From UBA1433 sp964581565 (GTDB lineage Bacteria > Bacillota > Clostridia > Eubacteriales > UBA1433): 64,000 nt of DNA. Location: positions 62,001-126,000 of the forward strand of contig CAZOOZ010000001.1 in assembly GCA_964581565.1 (NCBI GenBank), written 5' to 3'. Each line of letters starts with the position of its first letter. Positions within the stretch are counted from its first letter, which is position 1. Below, piece by piece: positions 50,603 through 59,906 of the stretch. The notes under the pieces were generated by a model that was given only the letters and a program-made list of their open reading frames with translations, searched no databases and had not been told where the DNA came from. A program made the position numbers and the translations under genes.

Positions 50603-50655
50603 GCTTCCGTCTCCGCAAACTTATTTAATAAAACTTGAGTTAATGGGGTAAGCAT
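50599..50655 (-). CDS. Possible 18-codon frame coupled to hamA
   Basis: ATG at 50655 opens MLTPLTQVLLNKFAETEA and stops in TGA that overlaps the hamA start (ATGA). It may be a leader peptide or the tail of a lost upstream gene. Confidence 0.3.
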   Translation of the reverse strand: MLTPLTQVLLNKFAETEA

Positions 50656-50888
50656 TATAAAACGTCTCATCTATCATGGCAGGACGCATATGAGTTCATT
50701 TGTATATTTCAAAAGGTTTCCTTCTAAAAATAAGAAAAATAGAATAATATGTTTCTCTCATTACGTTCTTGAAAAGGATATCATAATACATTATAACATA
50801 TTGTTTTATACATTCAACAAATATCGACATAAAGTGATTGAGGATATGACTTTGAATTTAATAAAAGAGAATAAAAAAAGAAACAAAA

Positions 50889-51101
50889 CTACCGATAAGG
50901 GCGCTTATTATCCGTAAGCCCTACAAGATAATCAATGCTTGTGTTGTAGAATTTGGCAAGCTTGATAAGAGAAATACTGGGAATATCCAGTATCCCGCTT
51001 TCATATCGGCTGTATGTTGTCTGGCTGATGTTTAGTAAATTAGCAAGAACCTGCTGTGTGAGGTCGCTGTCTTCGCGTAAATCTTTTAATCGTTGATACA
51101 T
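50889..51101 (-). CDS. XRE-family regulator
   Basis: 70 residues from ATG 51101. Cro/C1 domain YQRLKDLREDSDLTQQVLANLLNISQTTYSRYESGILDIPSISLIKLAKFYNTSIDYLVGLT. The longer frame to 51290 would read through the operators and is rejected. Two identical-pattern palindromes lie in its leader, and a 40-codon gene diverges from it. Confidence 0.88.
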   Translation of the reverse strand: MYQRLKDLREDSDLTQQVLANLLNISQTTYSRYESGILDIPSISLIKLAKFYNTSIDYLVGLTDNKRPYR

Positions 51102-51127
51102 TTTTTTCACCTTAAAATATTTTAGTA

Positions 51128-51168
51128 TATGCGATAATCGCATATTGATTTTTATGCGGTTTTCGCAT
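51128..51168. promoter_or_regulatory. Twin operators of the XRE regulator
   Basis: Two copies of ATGCG-N5-CGCAT at 51129-51143 and 51154-51168, centres 25 bp apart. The first extends to TATGCGAT/ATCGCATA (51128-51144), the second to TTATGCG/CGCATAA. They sit between the divergent start codons, so one dimer pair could control both genes. Confidence 0.75.
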
Positions 51169-51206
51169 AAAATATTCTTGATACTTAAAATAAAAGGTGG
51201 AAATGA

Positions 51207-51329
51207 ATGGATAACTATCAAGAAATGTATGCCGTATTGTTTCATAAAATTTCTAATATCATAGAGCAGCTGCAGGATGTGCAGAAACAAACGGAAGAAT
51301 TCTATATGCAGAGCACTTTATTTATGTAA
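51207..51329 (+). CDS. Conserved 40-residue protein divergent to XRE regulator
   Basis: The sequence starts MDNYQEMYAVLFHKISNII and continues EQLQDVQKQTEEFYMQS. It is a single amphipathic helix or coiled coil. AAAGGTGG lies 8 nt upstream of the ATG. From memory, similar short proteins occur next to XRE regulators in Clostridia, often on mobile elements, but I cannot check it. Likely controlled from the twin operators. It might be an antagonist of the regulator. Confidence 0.7.
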   Translation: MDNYQEMYAVLFHKISNIIEQLQDVQKQTEEFYMQSTLFM

Positions 51330-51403
51330 GTTCGGCGAGAAATCAATACATATAAAAAAGTAATGCGCATGCGCATCACTTGAGTAAATATATATGCCAA
51401 AAT

Positions 51404-51937
51404 CTAATATTGGTTTTTCATATCATAATATAAATTCTTTGACTTGCTGAAGGCAACAAGGAAAAAGATCGCCACAGCAAAAGATATGATAATGCAAAGA
51501 ATAGCCAGTGCCGGCAGCAGCAAAGTGATATAGACGGCAATACTGAGCACCGCAAGGATCGTCCACATGGATTTCAGGCTGTCGCCGTTTAAAAAAGCGC
51601 TGTGCCTTTCTTCTGTCTCTTTTATGCCCATTACAATATAATAAGAAATATAAAGTGAAATGATCGTGGAGGCAATGCCAAGAATATAAGCCAGCGCGCC
51701 GAGGGATGAGGAAACCCCGAATAAATCCATCAAATATAAAATTCCCGTGTATATGGCCATGCCTTTTGCGAAAGGCGCCACCTTCATAAACAGTTGGCTT
51801 TCCTGCGCCATTTCAAGCAGTCCCTTGATCATGACGATATAGCCGATAAAATCGGGAATGAGCCCGATCTGCGAATTTCCGAGATTTAAATTAAAGTCCA
51901 AAAATATTAAAATGAATCCGATAAATATGTTTTGCAT
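51404..51937 (-). CDS. Membrane protein, unknown
   Basis: 177 residues with five or six hydrophobic helices. The first half resembles a family that keeps the motif LIPDFIGYIVMIKGLLEMA. GGAG precedes the ATG. No close neighbour on its strand. Confidence 0.65.
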   Translation of the reverse strand: MQNIFIGFILIFLDFNLNLGNSQIGLIPDFIGYIVMIKGLLEMAQESQLFMKVAPFAKGMAIYTGILYLMDLFGVSSSLGALAYILGIASTIISLYISYYIVMGIKETEERHSAFLNGDSLKSMWTILAVLSIAVYITLLLPALAILCIIISFAVAIFFLVAFSKSKNLYYDMKNQY

Positions 51938-52140
51938 GTTTTATTCTCCGTTGTTTGTTTTACAGCGTTTCAGTATTCTTATTGTAAACTGAAAAAAGCG
52001 TAAAGGCAATCTTTTCATGTCTGATATTTTATTGAATGGAGTATTTCATAATAATTTGTGTAACACAAAATTTAGCCGGCCATATAATAGGGTGAAGAAA
52101 CAAAGTTTCACTATGCTAAATTTAAGAGGAGACAGTATAT

Positions 52141-52374
52141 ATGAGTAATATAAATTCACTGAAAGATTTAAAACAAGGGCAGAAAGCAAAAGTAAAAGCA
52201 TTGTTATCCACGGGGAGCATACGAAGAAGGCTGCAGGATATCGGGCTGACAGAGGGTACGGAAGTGGAATGCCTGCAAAAAAGTCCTGCGGGGGATCCCA
52301 CAGCTTTTTTAATTCGAGGCGCCGTTATAGCATTGAGATCGGAAGATTCGTCAAATGTTTTGGTTCTAAATTGA
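52141..52374 (+). CDS. feoA: Ferrous iron transport protein FeoA
   Basis: 77-residue SH3-like protein: SLKDLKQGQKAKVKALLSTGSIRRRLQDIGLTEGTEVECLQKSP. It assists FeoB at the membrane. AGAGGAG precedes the ATG. In its leader are GAAAC-AAA-GTTTC and a wider ATTTAGC/GCTAAAT dyad, but not the GTTAG-N6-CTAAC box seen at other iron genes here. Confidence 0.93.
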   Translation: MSNINSLKDLKQGQKAKVKALLSTGSIRRRLQDIGLTEGTEVECLQKSPAGDPTAFLIRGAVIALRSEDSSNVLVLN

Positions 52375-52402
52375 TTTTAAATTTTAATGAGAGAGAATAT
52401 TT

Positions 52403-54550
52403 ATGGGGCTTACAAATAATTCTATGGGAATCAAAGCGGTCGACTGTGGACTTGTTATCAAAAAAATGACTGCAGACGATAAAGTCATAGCGGTAGCCGG
52501 AAACCCGAATGTGGGAAAAAGCACGGTTTTTAATAATCTAACAGGGTTAAACCAACACACGGGCAACTGGCCGGGCAAAACAGTCACAAATGCGCAGGGA
52601 TATTGCCAGAGAAAAGATATGACTTATGTAATGGTCGATATCCCGGGTACGTATTCGCTGATGGCGCATTCTGCGGAAGAAGAGGTCGCACGTAATTTTA
52701 TATGCTTCGGAGAGCCTGACGGAGTCATTGTTGTTTGCGATGCAACTTGTTTGGAACGAAATTTAAACCTTGTGCTTCAAACGACAGAAATTACTGAAAA
52801 TGTAATTCTTTGTGTCAATATGATGGATGAAGCAAAAAAGAAAGATATAAAAATCGATCTGGATCAGTTATCATCCGAGCTGGGGATTGCTGTCGTGGGA
52901 AGTACTGCAAGAAAAAAGAAAAGTTTAGATAAATTAATGGATTCCCTCGGCAAACTTTTGAATGATCAAGTAAAGCAAACGCCTATAAAAATACAGTACA
53001 CAAAACCAATTGAAGATGCCATTCAGATAATAGAGCCTGTTATAAGGCAGAAAATCGATAAGGATATAAATACCCGCTGGCTCAGTTTAAAATTACTGGA
53101 TTATGATGAAACACTGATGAAAGCGCTCAATGATTATTTGGGATACGATATACTTTCAGATGAAAACCTGCAAGATAAATTAACACTGGCAAAGCAGCTT
53201 CTCACAGATGAAGGAATCACGAATGAACGCTTAAAAGACGAAATAGTATCCTGCCTGGTGCTGAAAGCGGAAGACATATGTGCAAAAACGGTAGCTTACG
53301 ATAAGCATAACTATAACGCACGAGACAGAAAAATCGATCGCATACTCACAAATAAATGGACCGGATTTCCTATTATGATAGCGCTGCTCGCCATCATTTT
53401 TTGGATAACGATCACCGGTGCGAATTACCCGTCCCAAATGCTTTCAAACGGTTTGTTTTGGATCGAAGGCAGGGTTACGGAGGCGTTTGTGTATTTGGGA
53501 GCGCCCGATTGGCTGCACGGCATATTGGTATTAGGACTTTATAGGGTTCTTGCCTGGGTGGTATCTGTCATGCTTCCTCCGATGGCCATATTTTTCCCGT
53601 TGTTCACATTATTGGAAGATCTGGGTTATCTGCCGCGTGTAGCCTTTAACTTAGATAAATATTTTAAAAAATGTTGTGCGTGCGGCAAGCAGGCTTTAAC
53701 GATGTGCATGGGATTTGGATGCAATGCCGCCGGCATTATCGGATGCAGAATCATTGATTCGCCGAGGGAGCGGCTTATCGCAATCATTACAAATAATTTT
53801 GTTCCGTGCAACGGGCGTTTTCCTACATTGATCGCCATTTTAACAATGTTTTTCATCGGAGTAAACGCAGCGGGGCCGGCTACGTCCATACTTTCGGCAT
53901 TACTACTCACTTCCATCATACTGTTCGGGATCATAATGACGTTTGCCGTATCCAGGATACTTTCCAAAACGATATTAAAAGGAATGCCTTCATCTTTTAC
54001 GTTAGAACTGCCGCCGTATCGCAAACCGCAGATAGGCAAAGTGATCGTTCGATCCGTTTTCGACAGAACACTTTTTGTGCTCGCAAGGGCAGTGGTAATA
54101 GCGGCGCCTGCGGGCATGGTTATTTGGGGCATGGCAAATATAACAATCGGAGACGCCACTCTTCTCGCGCACTGTTCGGGCTTTTTGGATCCGTTTGCAC
54201 GTCTGCTCGGTATGGATGGCGTTATTCTGTTTGCTTTTATATTAGGGCTTCCTGCAAATGAAATCGTTGTGCCTATTATGATTATGTCTTATATGGCTTC
54301 GGGAAGCATTATGGAATTAGATAGTCTGACTGCCTTAAAACAATTGCTGGTCGATAACGGCTGGACTTGGATTACGGCTGTGAGCACCATGCTGTTTTCC
54401 TTGATGCACTGGCCTTGTTCCACAACCTGCCTTACCATAAAAAAAGAAACACAAAGCCTTAAATGGACAGCGGTCTCGTTTTTGGTGCCGACAATAGCGG
54501 GCATTATCATCTGTTTTGCTTTTGCCACTATTGCAGGGTTGTGTATATAA
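52403..54550 (+). CDS. feoB: Ferrous iron transporter FeoB
   Basis: 715 residues. N-terminal GTPase with P-loop GNPNVGKST (33-41), DIPGTYS, NMMDE; then a helical spacer domain and a membrane part with gates MGFGCNAAG and a late MHWPCSTTC. A short N-terminal extension (MGLTNNSMG...) before the GTPase is usual in Clostridia, so the first ATG is kept. It imports Fe2+. It follows feoA by 28 nt, and a terminator follows. Confidence 0.95.
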   Translation: MGLTNNSMGIKAVDCGLVIKKMTADDKVIAVAGNPNVGKSTVFNNLTGLNQHTGNWPGKTVTNAQGYCQRKDMTYVMVDIPGTYSLMAHSAEEEVARNFICFGEPDGVIVVCDATCLERNLNLVLQTTEITENVILCVNMMDEAKKKDIKIDLDQLSSELGIAVVGSTARKKKSLDKLMDSLGKLLNDQVKQTPIKIQYTKPIEDAIQIIEPVIRQKIDKDINTRWLSLKLLDYDETLMKALNDYLGYDILSDENLQDKLTLAKQLLTDEGITNERLKDEIVSCLVLKAEDICAKTVAYDKHNYNARDRKIDRILTNKWTGFPIMIALLAIIFWITITGANYPSQMLSNGLFWIEGRVTEAFVYLGAPDWLHGILVLGLYRVLAWVVSVMLPPMAIFFPLFTLLEDLGYLPRVAFNLDKYFKKCCACGKQALTMCMGFGCNAAGIIGCRIIDSPRERLIAIITNNFVPCNGRFPTLIAILTMFFIGVNAAGPATSILSALLLTSIILFGIIMTFAVSRILSKTILKGMPSSFTLELPPYRKPQIGKVIVRSVFDRTLFVLARAVVIAAPAGMVIWGMANITIGDATLLAHCSGFLDPFARLLGMDGVILFAFILGLPANEIVVPIMIMSYMASGSIMELDSLTALKQLLVDNGWTWITAVSTMLFSLMHWPCSTTCLTIKKETQSLKWTAVSFLVPTIAGIIICFAFATIAGLCI

Positions 54551-54553
54551 AGT

Positions 54554-54594
54554 AAACAGTTTGTCTGAATTACTATATTCAGGCAAACTGTTTT
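54554..54594. terminator. Terminator after feoB
   Basis: 17-bp stem from 54554-54570 to 54577-54593 with one G-U pair and a 6-nt loop, T-rich on the right. The AraC-type gene converges on it. Confidence 0.8.
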
Positions 54595-54606
54595 ACGTAA
54601 TTTTAT

Positions 54607-55470
54607 TTAGTTGTTTTTAATGACAATAGGCAGCCACACTTCGCATTTATAATCATCGGCAGACTGATCGCCTTCAAAATAGACTTCTATATCGGGCGCG
54701 TTTGCGTACTCGTATCCCGAAGCGGGAAGCCATTGAGTTACGATTTGCTTTTGCAGATTTTGAATCGCGTACGGCATAGGGCCAACGCTTTCAAAGATTG
54801 CCCATGTGCATTGCGGGATCGTGTATTCACTCATATCGGGCGGGGTGGCTTCATTTGTCGCCACGGCGATAAAGTAGTCAAAATCGCTGCTGTCCATGCA
54901 GGTACTCACACCTAAAAGACCATTGGGTTGCCCGTTCATCAAAACGCACAGGTCAGGGATAACGCCGCTTTGTATCGTCTTTTGCCAAAAGAGGGGCACG
55001 CTTGCCATGCACTCTTCAACGCTGCCGGAATAATGCTTCTTTACGCCGACGATTTTAAAAGCGTCTTTCGTTTCGATTCGATAATTCATTTCAACATCTC
55101 CTTTGATTGTGATACTGAAGCTGATAGGAGGAAAAGCTTTCAAAGCAACACCTTTTTTTCTTGCCAAAGATGGCGCGATGCCGTGAATACTTTGAAACGC
55201 GCGATTAAATGCGGTGGGGGAATCATAGCCGTATTTGAGCGCTATATCGATGATTTTCTCATTGCCGTTATGCAAATCCGCAGCGGCTCTTGTCATTCTT
55301 CTCCTGCGGATATATTCGGAAAGCGGAAGATCGGCAATATAGGAAAACATCCGCTGGAAATGAAAAGCGGAGCAGCACGCCGTTTGTGCGATGTGGTCAA
55401 GGTCTATCTCATCCTCCAGATGTTCTTCGATATAGTCGATTACTTCATTGAACCGATGCAGCCATTCCAT
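54607..55470 (-). CDS. AraC-family regulator with GyrI-like effector domain
   Basis: 287 residues. Two helix-turn-helices in the first 105 residues (LDHIAQTACCSAFHFQRMFSYIADLPLSEYIRRRR; IIDIALKYGYDSPTAFNRAFQSIHGIAPS), then a GyrI-like effector-binding domain (YRIETKDAFKIVGVKKHYSG; WAIFESVGPMPYAIQNLQ). The type is Rob/TipA-like and senses small molecules. GGAGG precedes the ATG. Target unknown. Confidence 0.87.
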   Translation of the reverse strand: MEWLHRFNEVIDYIEEHLEDEIDLDHIAQTACCSAFHFQRMFSYIADLPLSEYIRRRRMTRAAADLHNGNEKIIDIALKYGYDSPTAFNRAFQSIHGIAPSLARKKGVALKAFPPISFSITIKGDVEMNYRIETKDAFKIVGVKKHYSGSVEECMASVPLFWQKTIQSGVIPDLCVLMNGQPNGLLGVSTCMDSSDFDYFIAVATNEATPPDMSEYTIPQCTWAIFESVGPMPYAIQNLQKQIVTQWLPASGYEYANAPDIEVYFEGDQSADDYKCEVWLPIVIKNN

Positions 55471-55634
55471 GTTTTTCAGCCTCCGTTTAGTTCAAGTATA
55501 GTGTTGAAACGAATTTATTTCCTCTCATTTTCCGTACATAAAAAGAGAGGTATCGTTTTAGATATATATATTCTATTGCAAATTGCTCTTATAGAATTTT
55601 ATCAAAATATTATTATTTAGGCGAGTGGTAAAAA

Positions 55635-55674
55635 AAATAAAACACCCGGATATTTTTGTCCGGGTGTTTTATTT
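55635..55674. terminator. Strong terminator after the XRE gene
   Basis: Perfect 16-bp arms (55635-55650, 55659-55674) with an 8-nt loop and A/T runs at both ends. Confidence 0.88.
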
Positions 55675-55684
55675 AGCATAAAAT

Positions 55685-55987
55685 TTATTTTCTGTTTTTA
55701 TAGTCGGTCAAAAGAATGCCGACGATATCTTCGATGACTTCCGCATCTCGCTCTGAAATGTCATCGAGCACGATTACTTTTCTGTTGTCGAGGCCTAAGA
55801 TATAATCTGTTGTGACTCCGTATAATAAAGCCAGCTTGACCAAGACATCAATAGAGGGAGAGGCTAAATTGTTCTCATATCCGCTTATGCTTGCCCGTGT
55901 GAGTGACAGTCTTTTGGCTACTTGCGTCTGAGACAGATGCTTATTGTTTCTTAAATCTCTAAGTCTGAGGCCTAAATCATAAACCAA
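55685..55987 (-). CDS. XRE-family regulator
   Basis: 100 residues. Cro/C1 domain (LGLRLRDLRNNKHLSQTQVAKRLSLTRASISGYENNLASPSIDVLVKLALLYGVTTDYILGL) followed by an acidic tail. The start is TTG with AAGGGGG about 8 nt upstream. It diverges from the GGDEF/HD-GYP gene at 56244 with 256 AT-rich bases between. Confidence 0.86.
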   Translation of the reverse strand: MVYDLGLRLRDLRNNKHLSQTQVAKRLSLTRASISGYENNLASPSIDVLVKLALLYGVTTDYILGLDNRKVIVLDDISERDAEVIEDIVGILLTDYKNRK

Positions 55988-56243
55988 AAAATCATCCCCC
56001 TTTTTGTAATAATTGTAATATTATTATGTATATTATAATCATCATTTGTATTTGATTATGACAGGATTACTTGACACGATAACAAAATCAAATTATAATA
56101 ATAAAATATTGTAATTATATACAATTTTTAATTTGGTAATTACTGAAATCGTGTTCATATCAAGCCTTATGATTTATATCAAATAATATAACATTAATCA
56201 ATATTTATTTAAAAAGTTTCTGTAATATAAGGGGTAATAAAGT

Positions 56244-58079
56244 ATGATTACGAAACAATTTCAAAATTTGATCAGGCATTTGCCTGCAGGATATGCACAA
56301 TATGAAGCCGTAGTCGATGCAGCGACAGGATTAATAGAAGACTTTATATTTCTTGATGCGAACGAAGAATTCGAAAATATTATCGGAATGAAAAAAAATA
56401 AGATTCTGGGCAGGCGTATCAGTGATATCATTCCAAAGGAAAAGTTTAACATATTTGAATGGAGTCTTCATTTTGGAAACGATGTCCAAAGCGGCATTGC
56501 TGAAGAAATGACGCGATATATGTATATTTATGATAAATATTGCACGATTAAAGCATTCGCTTGCGGGAATATGTATTTTTCAACGATTTTGTCCGTAAAT
56601 GATATGGATCATGTCGTTAAACTGCAGCAAGATATGGCGATGCAGCATTTACTGGATATATTTTATGGACACAGCGCTTCTATGCTCATTGTGCAATCAA
56701 ATACGGGAGAAATCATCAATGCGAATCAGGCGGCGTGCAGATTTTATGGATATACAAAAAAACAACTTTTAAATTTGACTATGAATGATATTGAATGCAC
56801 TGTTGCCGATAAGGGAAAAAAAGACGGTAACTTAGATGAAATACACAGCAAGCTTTTCATTCATCAATTAAGCGACGGACAAAAAAAAGTTGTCAGTGTG
56901 TATGTATCGCCGATTACGTTTTGCGAGGATGAATATGCCCTCTTTATTGTATGTGATATGCTTGATGCGAATAAATATACAGAGAATCAAGACCTTGACA
57001 GTGAAGAAATCGAAAGACTATGTTACTCGAATCACTACGATGAGCTTACGGGCCTGTATAACCGTTATTATATATCCGAAAAAATTAAAAGTTATGATTT
57101 TTCATCGGTGCTCCCGGTTGCCGTCATTATGTGTGACGTAAACGGACTGAAAGTTTTTAATGATGTTTTTGGACGTGAAAAAGGAGATGAATTACTAAAA
57201 AAAGTATCCGGTTTATTGCAGGATACCTGCCGTAAAGATGATATTATTGCCAGATGGGGTGAAGATGAGTTTTTAGTGCTCTTGCCGCGGACTTCTAAAA
57301 TAAATGCATATAAAGTCATACAAAGGATCAATAAAAAATTAGAAGAAAAAAAAGGCGATATTATGCGTCTTAGTATGTCTTTCGGTTTTGCCATTAAATG
57401 TGACGAAAATGAAGATGTTCAGCAAACACTCAAAGAAGCCGAGAAGTGGATGCACCATAAAAAGCTGCTGGATGGAAGAAGTTATCGCAGCACAATTATT
57501 AATACGCTGCTTTCGATATTGTATGAAAAAAGCGCCGAAACGGAAGAGCATTCAAGACGGCTTGCAAAGCATTGCTTCAAAATGGGACGTCTTTTAAAAT
57601 TTCCTGCCGAAGAAATGAGCGAATTATTGCTTTTGGCAATCCTGCATGATATAGGGAAAATAGGGATTGATCAGCAAATATTGATAAAGCCGAGCAAGCT
57701 GACTGCGCAGGAATGGCAGGAAATGCAACAGCATTGTGAAATAGGGCACAGGATTATAAAAAATATACCGGAGCTTGCTGTTGTCGCAGAATATGTTTTA
57801 CTGCATCATGAACGCTGGGACGGCACGGGCTATCCCAAAGGATATAAGGGCGAAGAGATTCCTTTGCCATGCCGTTTGCTGGCGATTGCCGATGCCTATG
57901 ATGTAATGACAAACGGACGTGTCTACAAAGAGGCGATGAGTCATGAAGTTGCAGTGGAGGAATTAAAACGAAATTCGGCAAGTCAGTTTGATCCTGCTTG
58001 TGTGGAAATTTTTTTACAAACAATCAATGATTTGTCTAGCTATGAATTTGATAATGATTTTTTACTGCATATGAAATAA
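56244..58079 (+). CDS. PAS-GGDEF-HD-GYP protein with altered GGDEF motif
   Basis: 611 residues, no TM. Two PAS-like modules (about 10-120 and 125-240), then a cyclase domain whose signature is GEDEF (about 337-341) instead of GGDEF, then HD-GYP with HDIGKI and HERWDGTGYPKG. The Gly-to-Glu change in the active loop may abolish synthesis, so the protein may act only as a phosphodiesterase. AAGGGG precedes the ATG. It is the third such hybrid in the window. Confidence 0.88.
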   Translation: MITKQFQNLIRHLPAGYAQYEAVVDAATGLIEDFIFLDANEEFENIIGMKKNKILGRRISDIIPKEKFNIFEWSLHFGNDVQSGIAEEMTRYMYIYDKYCTIKAFACGNMYFSTILSVNDMDHVVKLQQDMAMQHLLDIFYGHSASMLIVQSNTGEIINANQAACRFYGYTKKQLLNLTMNDIECTVADKGKKDGNLDEIHSKLFIHQLSDGQKKVVSVYVSPITFCEDEYALFIVCDMLDANKYTENQDLDSEEIERLCYSNHYDELTGLYNRYYISEKIKSYDFSSVLPVAVIMCDVNGLKVFNDVFGREKGDELLKKVSGLLQDTCRKDDIIARWGEDEFLVLLPRTSKINAYKVIQRINKKLEEKKGDIMRLSMSFGFAIKCDENEDVQQTLKEAEKWMHHKKLLDGRSYRSTIINTLLSILYEKSAETEEHSRRLAKHCFKMGRLLKFPAEEMSELLLLAILHDIGKIGIDQQILIKPSKLTAQEWQEMQQHCEIGHRIIKNIPELAVVAEYVLLHHERWDGTGYPKGYKGEEIPLPCRLLAIADAYDVMTNGRVYKEAMSHEVAVEELKRNSASQFDPACVEIFLQTINDLSSYEFDNDFLLHMK

Positions 58080-58094
58080 TAAAACGTATATTTA

Positions 58095-59783
58095 TCAATT
58101 TTTATTGTTGCCGTCGTTTTGGGCGGGGGATTGCCATTTTTTCGTATCTTCAAATCTTTGCACCATTTTTTCGGCATTATCTGTAATTTGCGGATCGAAA
58201 CCAAGATAATCTAAAAGTTTTATTGCATTTTTTGTTTGTGAAGGGCCTTCTTTGATTTTATAATCAAATTCAATACCGCCGGATGTAATCTGTTCGGAAA
58301 AATGATAGTTCGAGTAAGAGTCAAACAGTATTCTTGTCAGCTCGATATCATGCGTGGCTACAATACAAAGACAGTTTAGCCGGCTTAAATAACTGAGTAC
58401 AGAAGCGGAAGCGGCAATGCGTTCTATCGTGTTCGTGCCTTTTAATATTTCATCGATAATACAAATACAATACGTGCTTTGTATTTTTTCCAGAATGCGT
58501 TTCAATGACTTGATTTCAGTAATAAAATAACTCTCGCCGGCAGAAATATTATCGCGAACAGCCATAGAAGTAATAATCAGTGCAAGCCGGGTTTCATATT
58601 TTTTTGCAGTACACGTGTTGATTGTCTGTGCAAGGATTCCGTTGACGGCGACCGCTTTTATAAAGGTTGATTTGCCTGAGGCATTGGAGCCCGATACTAG
58701 GCAATTTTTTGTGATAGTGACACTGTTTGGCACCGGCGCGGTTAGGAGCGGATGATAGATATCCGTAGTTTTTACTGTTTTTTGACTTGAAAATTCAGGT
58801 TGTATAAAAAAAGGAAGGCTTTTGCGAAAAGACAAAACAGATATGGCTGCATCAATCTCTCCTATGCTTGTAAACAACAGACAGAACGCATCATTATTTT
58901 TTTCGATTGCATCCAATATTTTATTATAATTTCGAATGGGTATCAAAAACAGAATATAAATATATTCAATCAAAGCGTCGATATCTGTGAGCCGTCGTTG
59001 CGCCAGACCCGACAGATTTTTGCCTAAATGCTTAAATACATCGCAGCTAAGCTGAAGATCATTCAAAATATGATTTTGTAAGTGGGCGCATACCCGATTG
59101 ATTTTTACAGCACCCCATAAGACCGCCGAAAAATAGCGTATTGCTGATAAGCCTCGCACAATGCGTTTATTTGTGAAATAATAGACAGCAATATTTGTAA
59201 CAAAAGACAGTATCAAACCGATTATGCCGATCGGAGATTTCAAAAGGATCAAGACTGTAAATAAAATAGGCAATACGGAAAGAATTGTAAACAAATGCGG
59301 ATTTTTTAATTTTTTTGATTGCACATCATAACAAAATGCAGATAGGCCGTTATAATTTTCCCTGCCGATCTTTGATAAGATAACTTGTAAATCGAGCCGA
59401 AGGGCGGGATTTGCTTCAAAATAGGTCATGAGTTCTTCGCGGTTTGCCAAGATGGCGGTATTTGTCGCCGGCTTGTGAAGCATGGAATATAAATATTCTT
59501 CGCCGACCGAGCATTGACAAGCATTTATTCGTTGAAAAATCTTATTCATATCCAAATCATTCCAACTTATATCATCGATAAAGTGTGTCATATCTTCGTT
59601 TGAGAGCATTTGCTGCCAATATGTTGAAATACTCTCAAGATCATTCTCGCGAACAGGGATGTGTCCAAATTGATTATTTAGCTTTTCTTTAAAACGTTTA
59701 GCTTTTATTGAAAAAGAATATTTTATACCAATAAAAATACAGATAATCAATATGATACTAATTAATAAGGTTAAATAATTCAT
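58095..59783 (-). CDS. MutS-like ATPase with N-terminal membrane helix
   Basis: 562 residues from the second ATG (59783), with GAGGA 6 nt upstream. N-terminal TM helix (about 2-22), a helical lever region with two more hydrophobic stretches near 175-225, then MutS domain V: Walker A GSNASGKST, CICIIDEILKGTN and VATHDIEL. It lacks MutS mismatch domain I, so mismatch repair is unlikely. Members of this MutS-related family are of unknown function. It diverges from the LysE gene. Confidence 0.82.
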   Translation of the reverse strand: MNYLTLLISIILIICIFIGIKYSFSIKAKRFKEKLNNQFGHIPVRENDLESISTYWQQMLSNEDMTHFIDDISWNDLDMNKIFQRINACQCSVGEEYLYSMLHKPATNTAILANREELMTYFEANPALRLDLQVILSKIGRENYNGLSAFCYDVQSKKLKNPHLFTILSVLPILFTVLILLKSPIGIIGLILSFVTNIAVYYFTNKRIVRGLSAIRYFSAVLWGAVKINRVCAHLQNHILNDLQLSCDVFKHLGKNLSGLAQRRLTDIDALIEYIYILFLIPIRNYNKILDAIEKNNDAFCLLFTSIGEIDAAISVLSFRKSLPFFIQPEFSSQKTVKTTDIYHPLLTAPVPNSVTITKNCLVSGSNASGKSTFIKAVAVNGILAQTINTCTAKKYETRLALIITSMAVRDNISAGESYFITEIKSLKRILEKIQSTYCICIIDEILKGTNTIERIAASASVLSYLSRLNCLCIVATHDIELTRILFDSYSNYHFSEQITSGGIEFDYKIKEGPSQTKNAIKLLDYLGFDPQITDNAEKMVQRFEDTKKWQSPAQNDGNNKN

Positions 59784-59906
59784 CATAAATCCTCGGTTCT
59801 CATATTGCTGATAAAATTCATTGTAAAGTATAACAAAGCGAAAAGCAATATGAACAGATATCACATCGTTAGATATTTATGTTATAATCCTCTTGTGAGG
59901 TGGAAA

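Noticed and set aside
50690..50917. 75-codon plus-strand frame between hamA and the XRE gene
   Set aside because: Very AT-rich, Lys/Asn/Ile-rich translation, no ribosome binding site, and it runs into the XRE gene from the opposite strand.
54928..55620. 230-codon open frame on the plus strand
   Set aside because: It lies fully opposite the AraC/GyrI regulator gene, which has clear domains and a strong ribosome binding site; the composition (many Cys and His) is that of an antisense shadow.
58095..59783. DNA mismatch repair MutS
   Set aside because: It has a membrane helix and lacks the mismatch-recognition domain; only the ATPase part is MutS-like.
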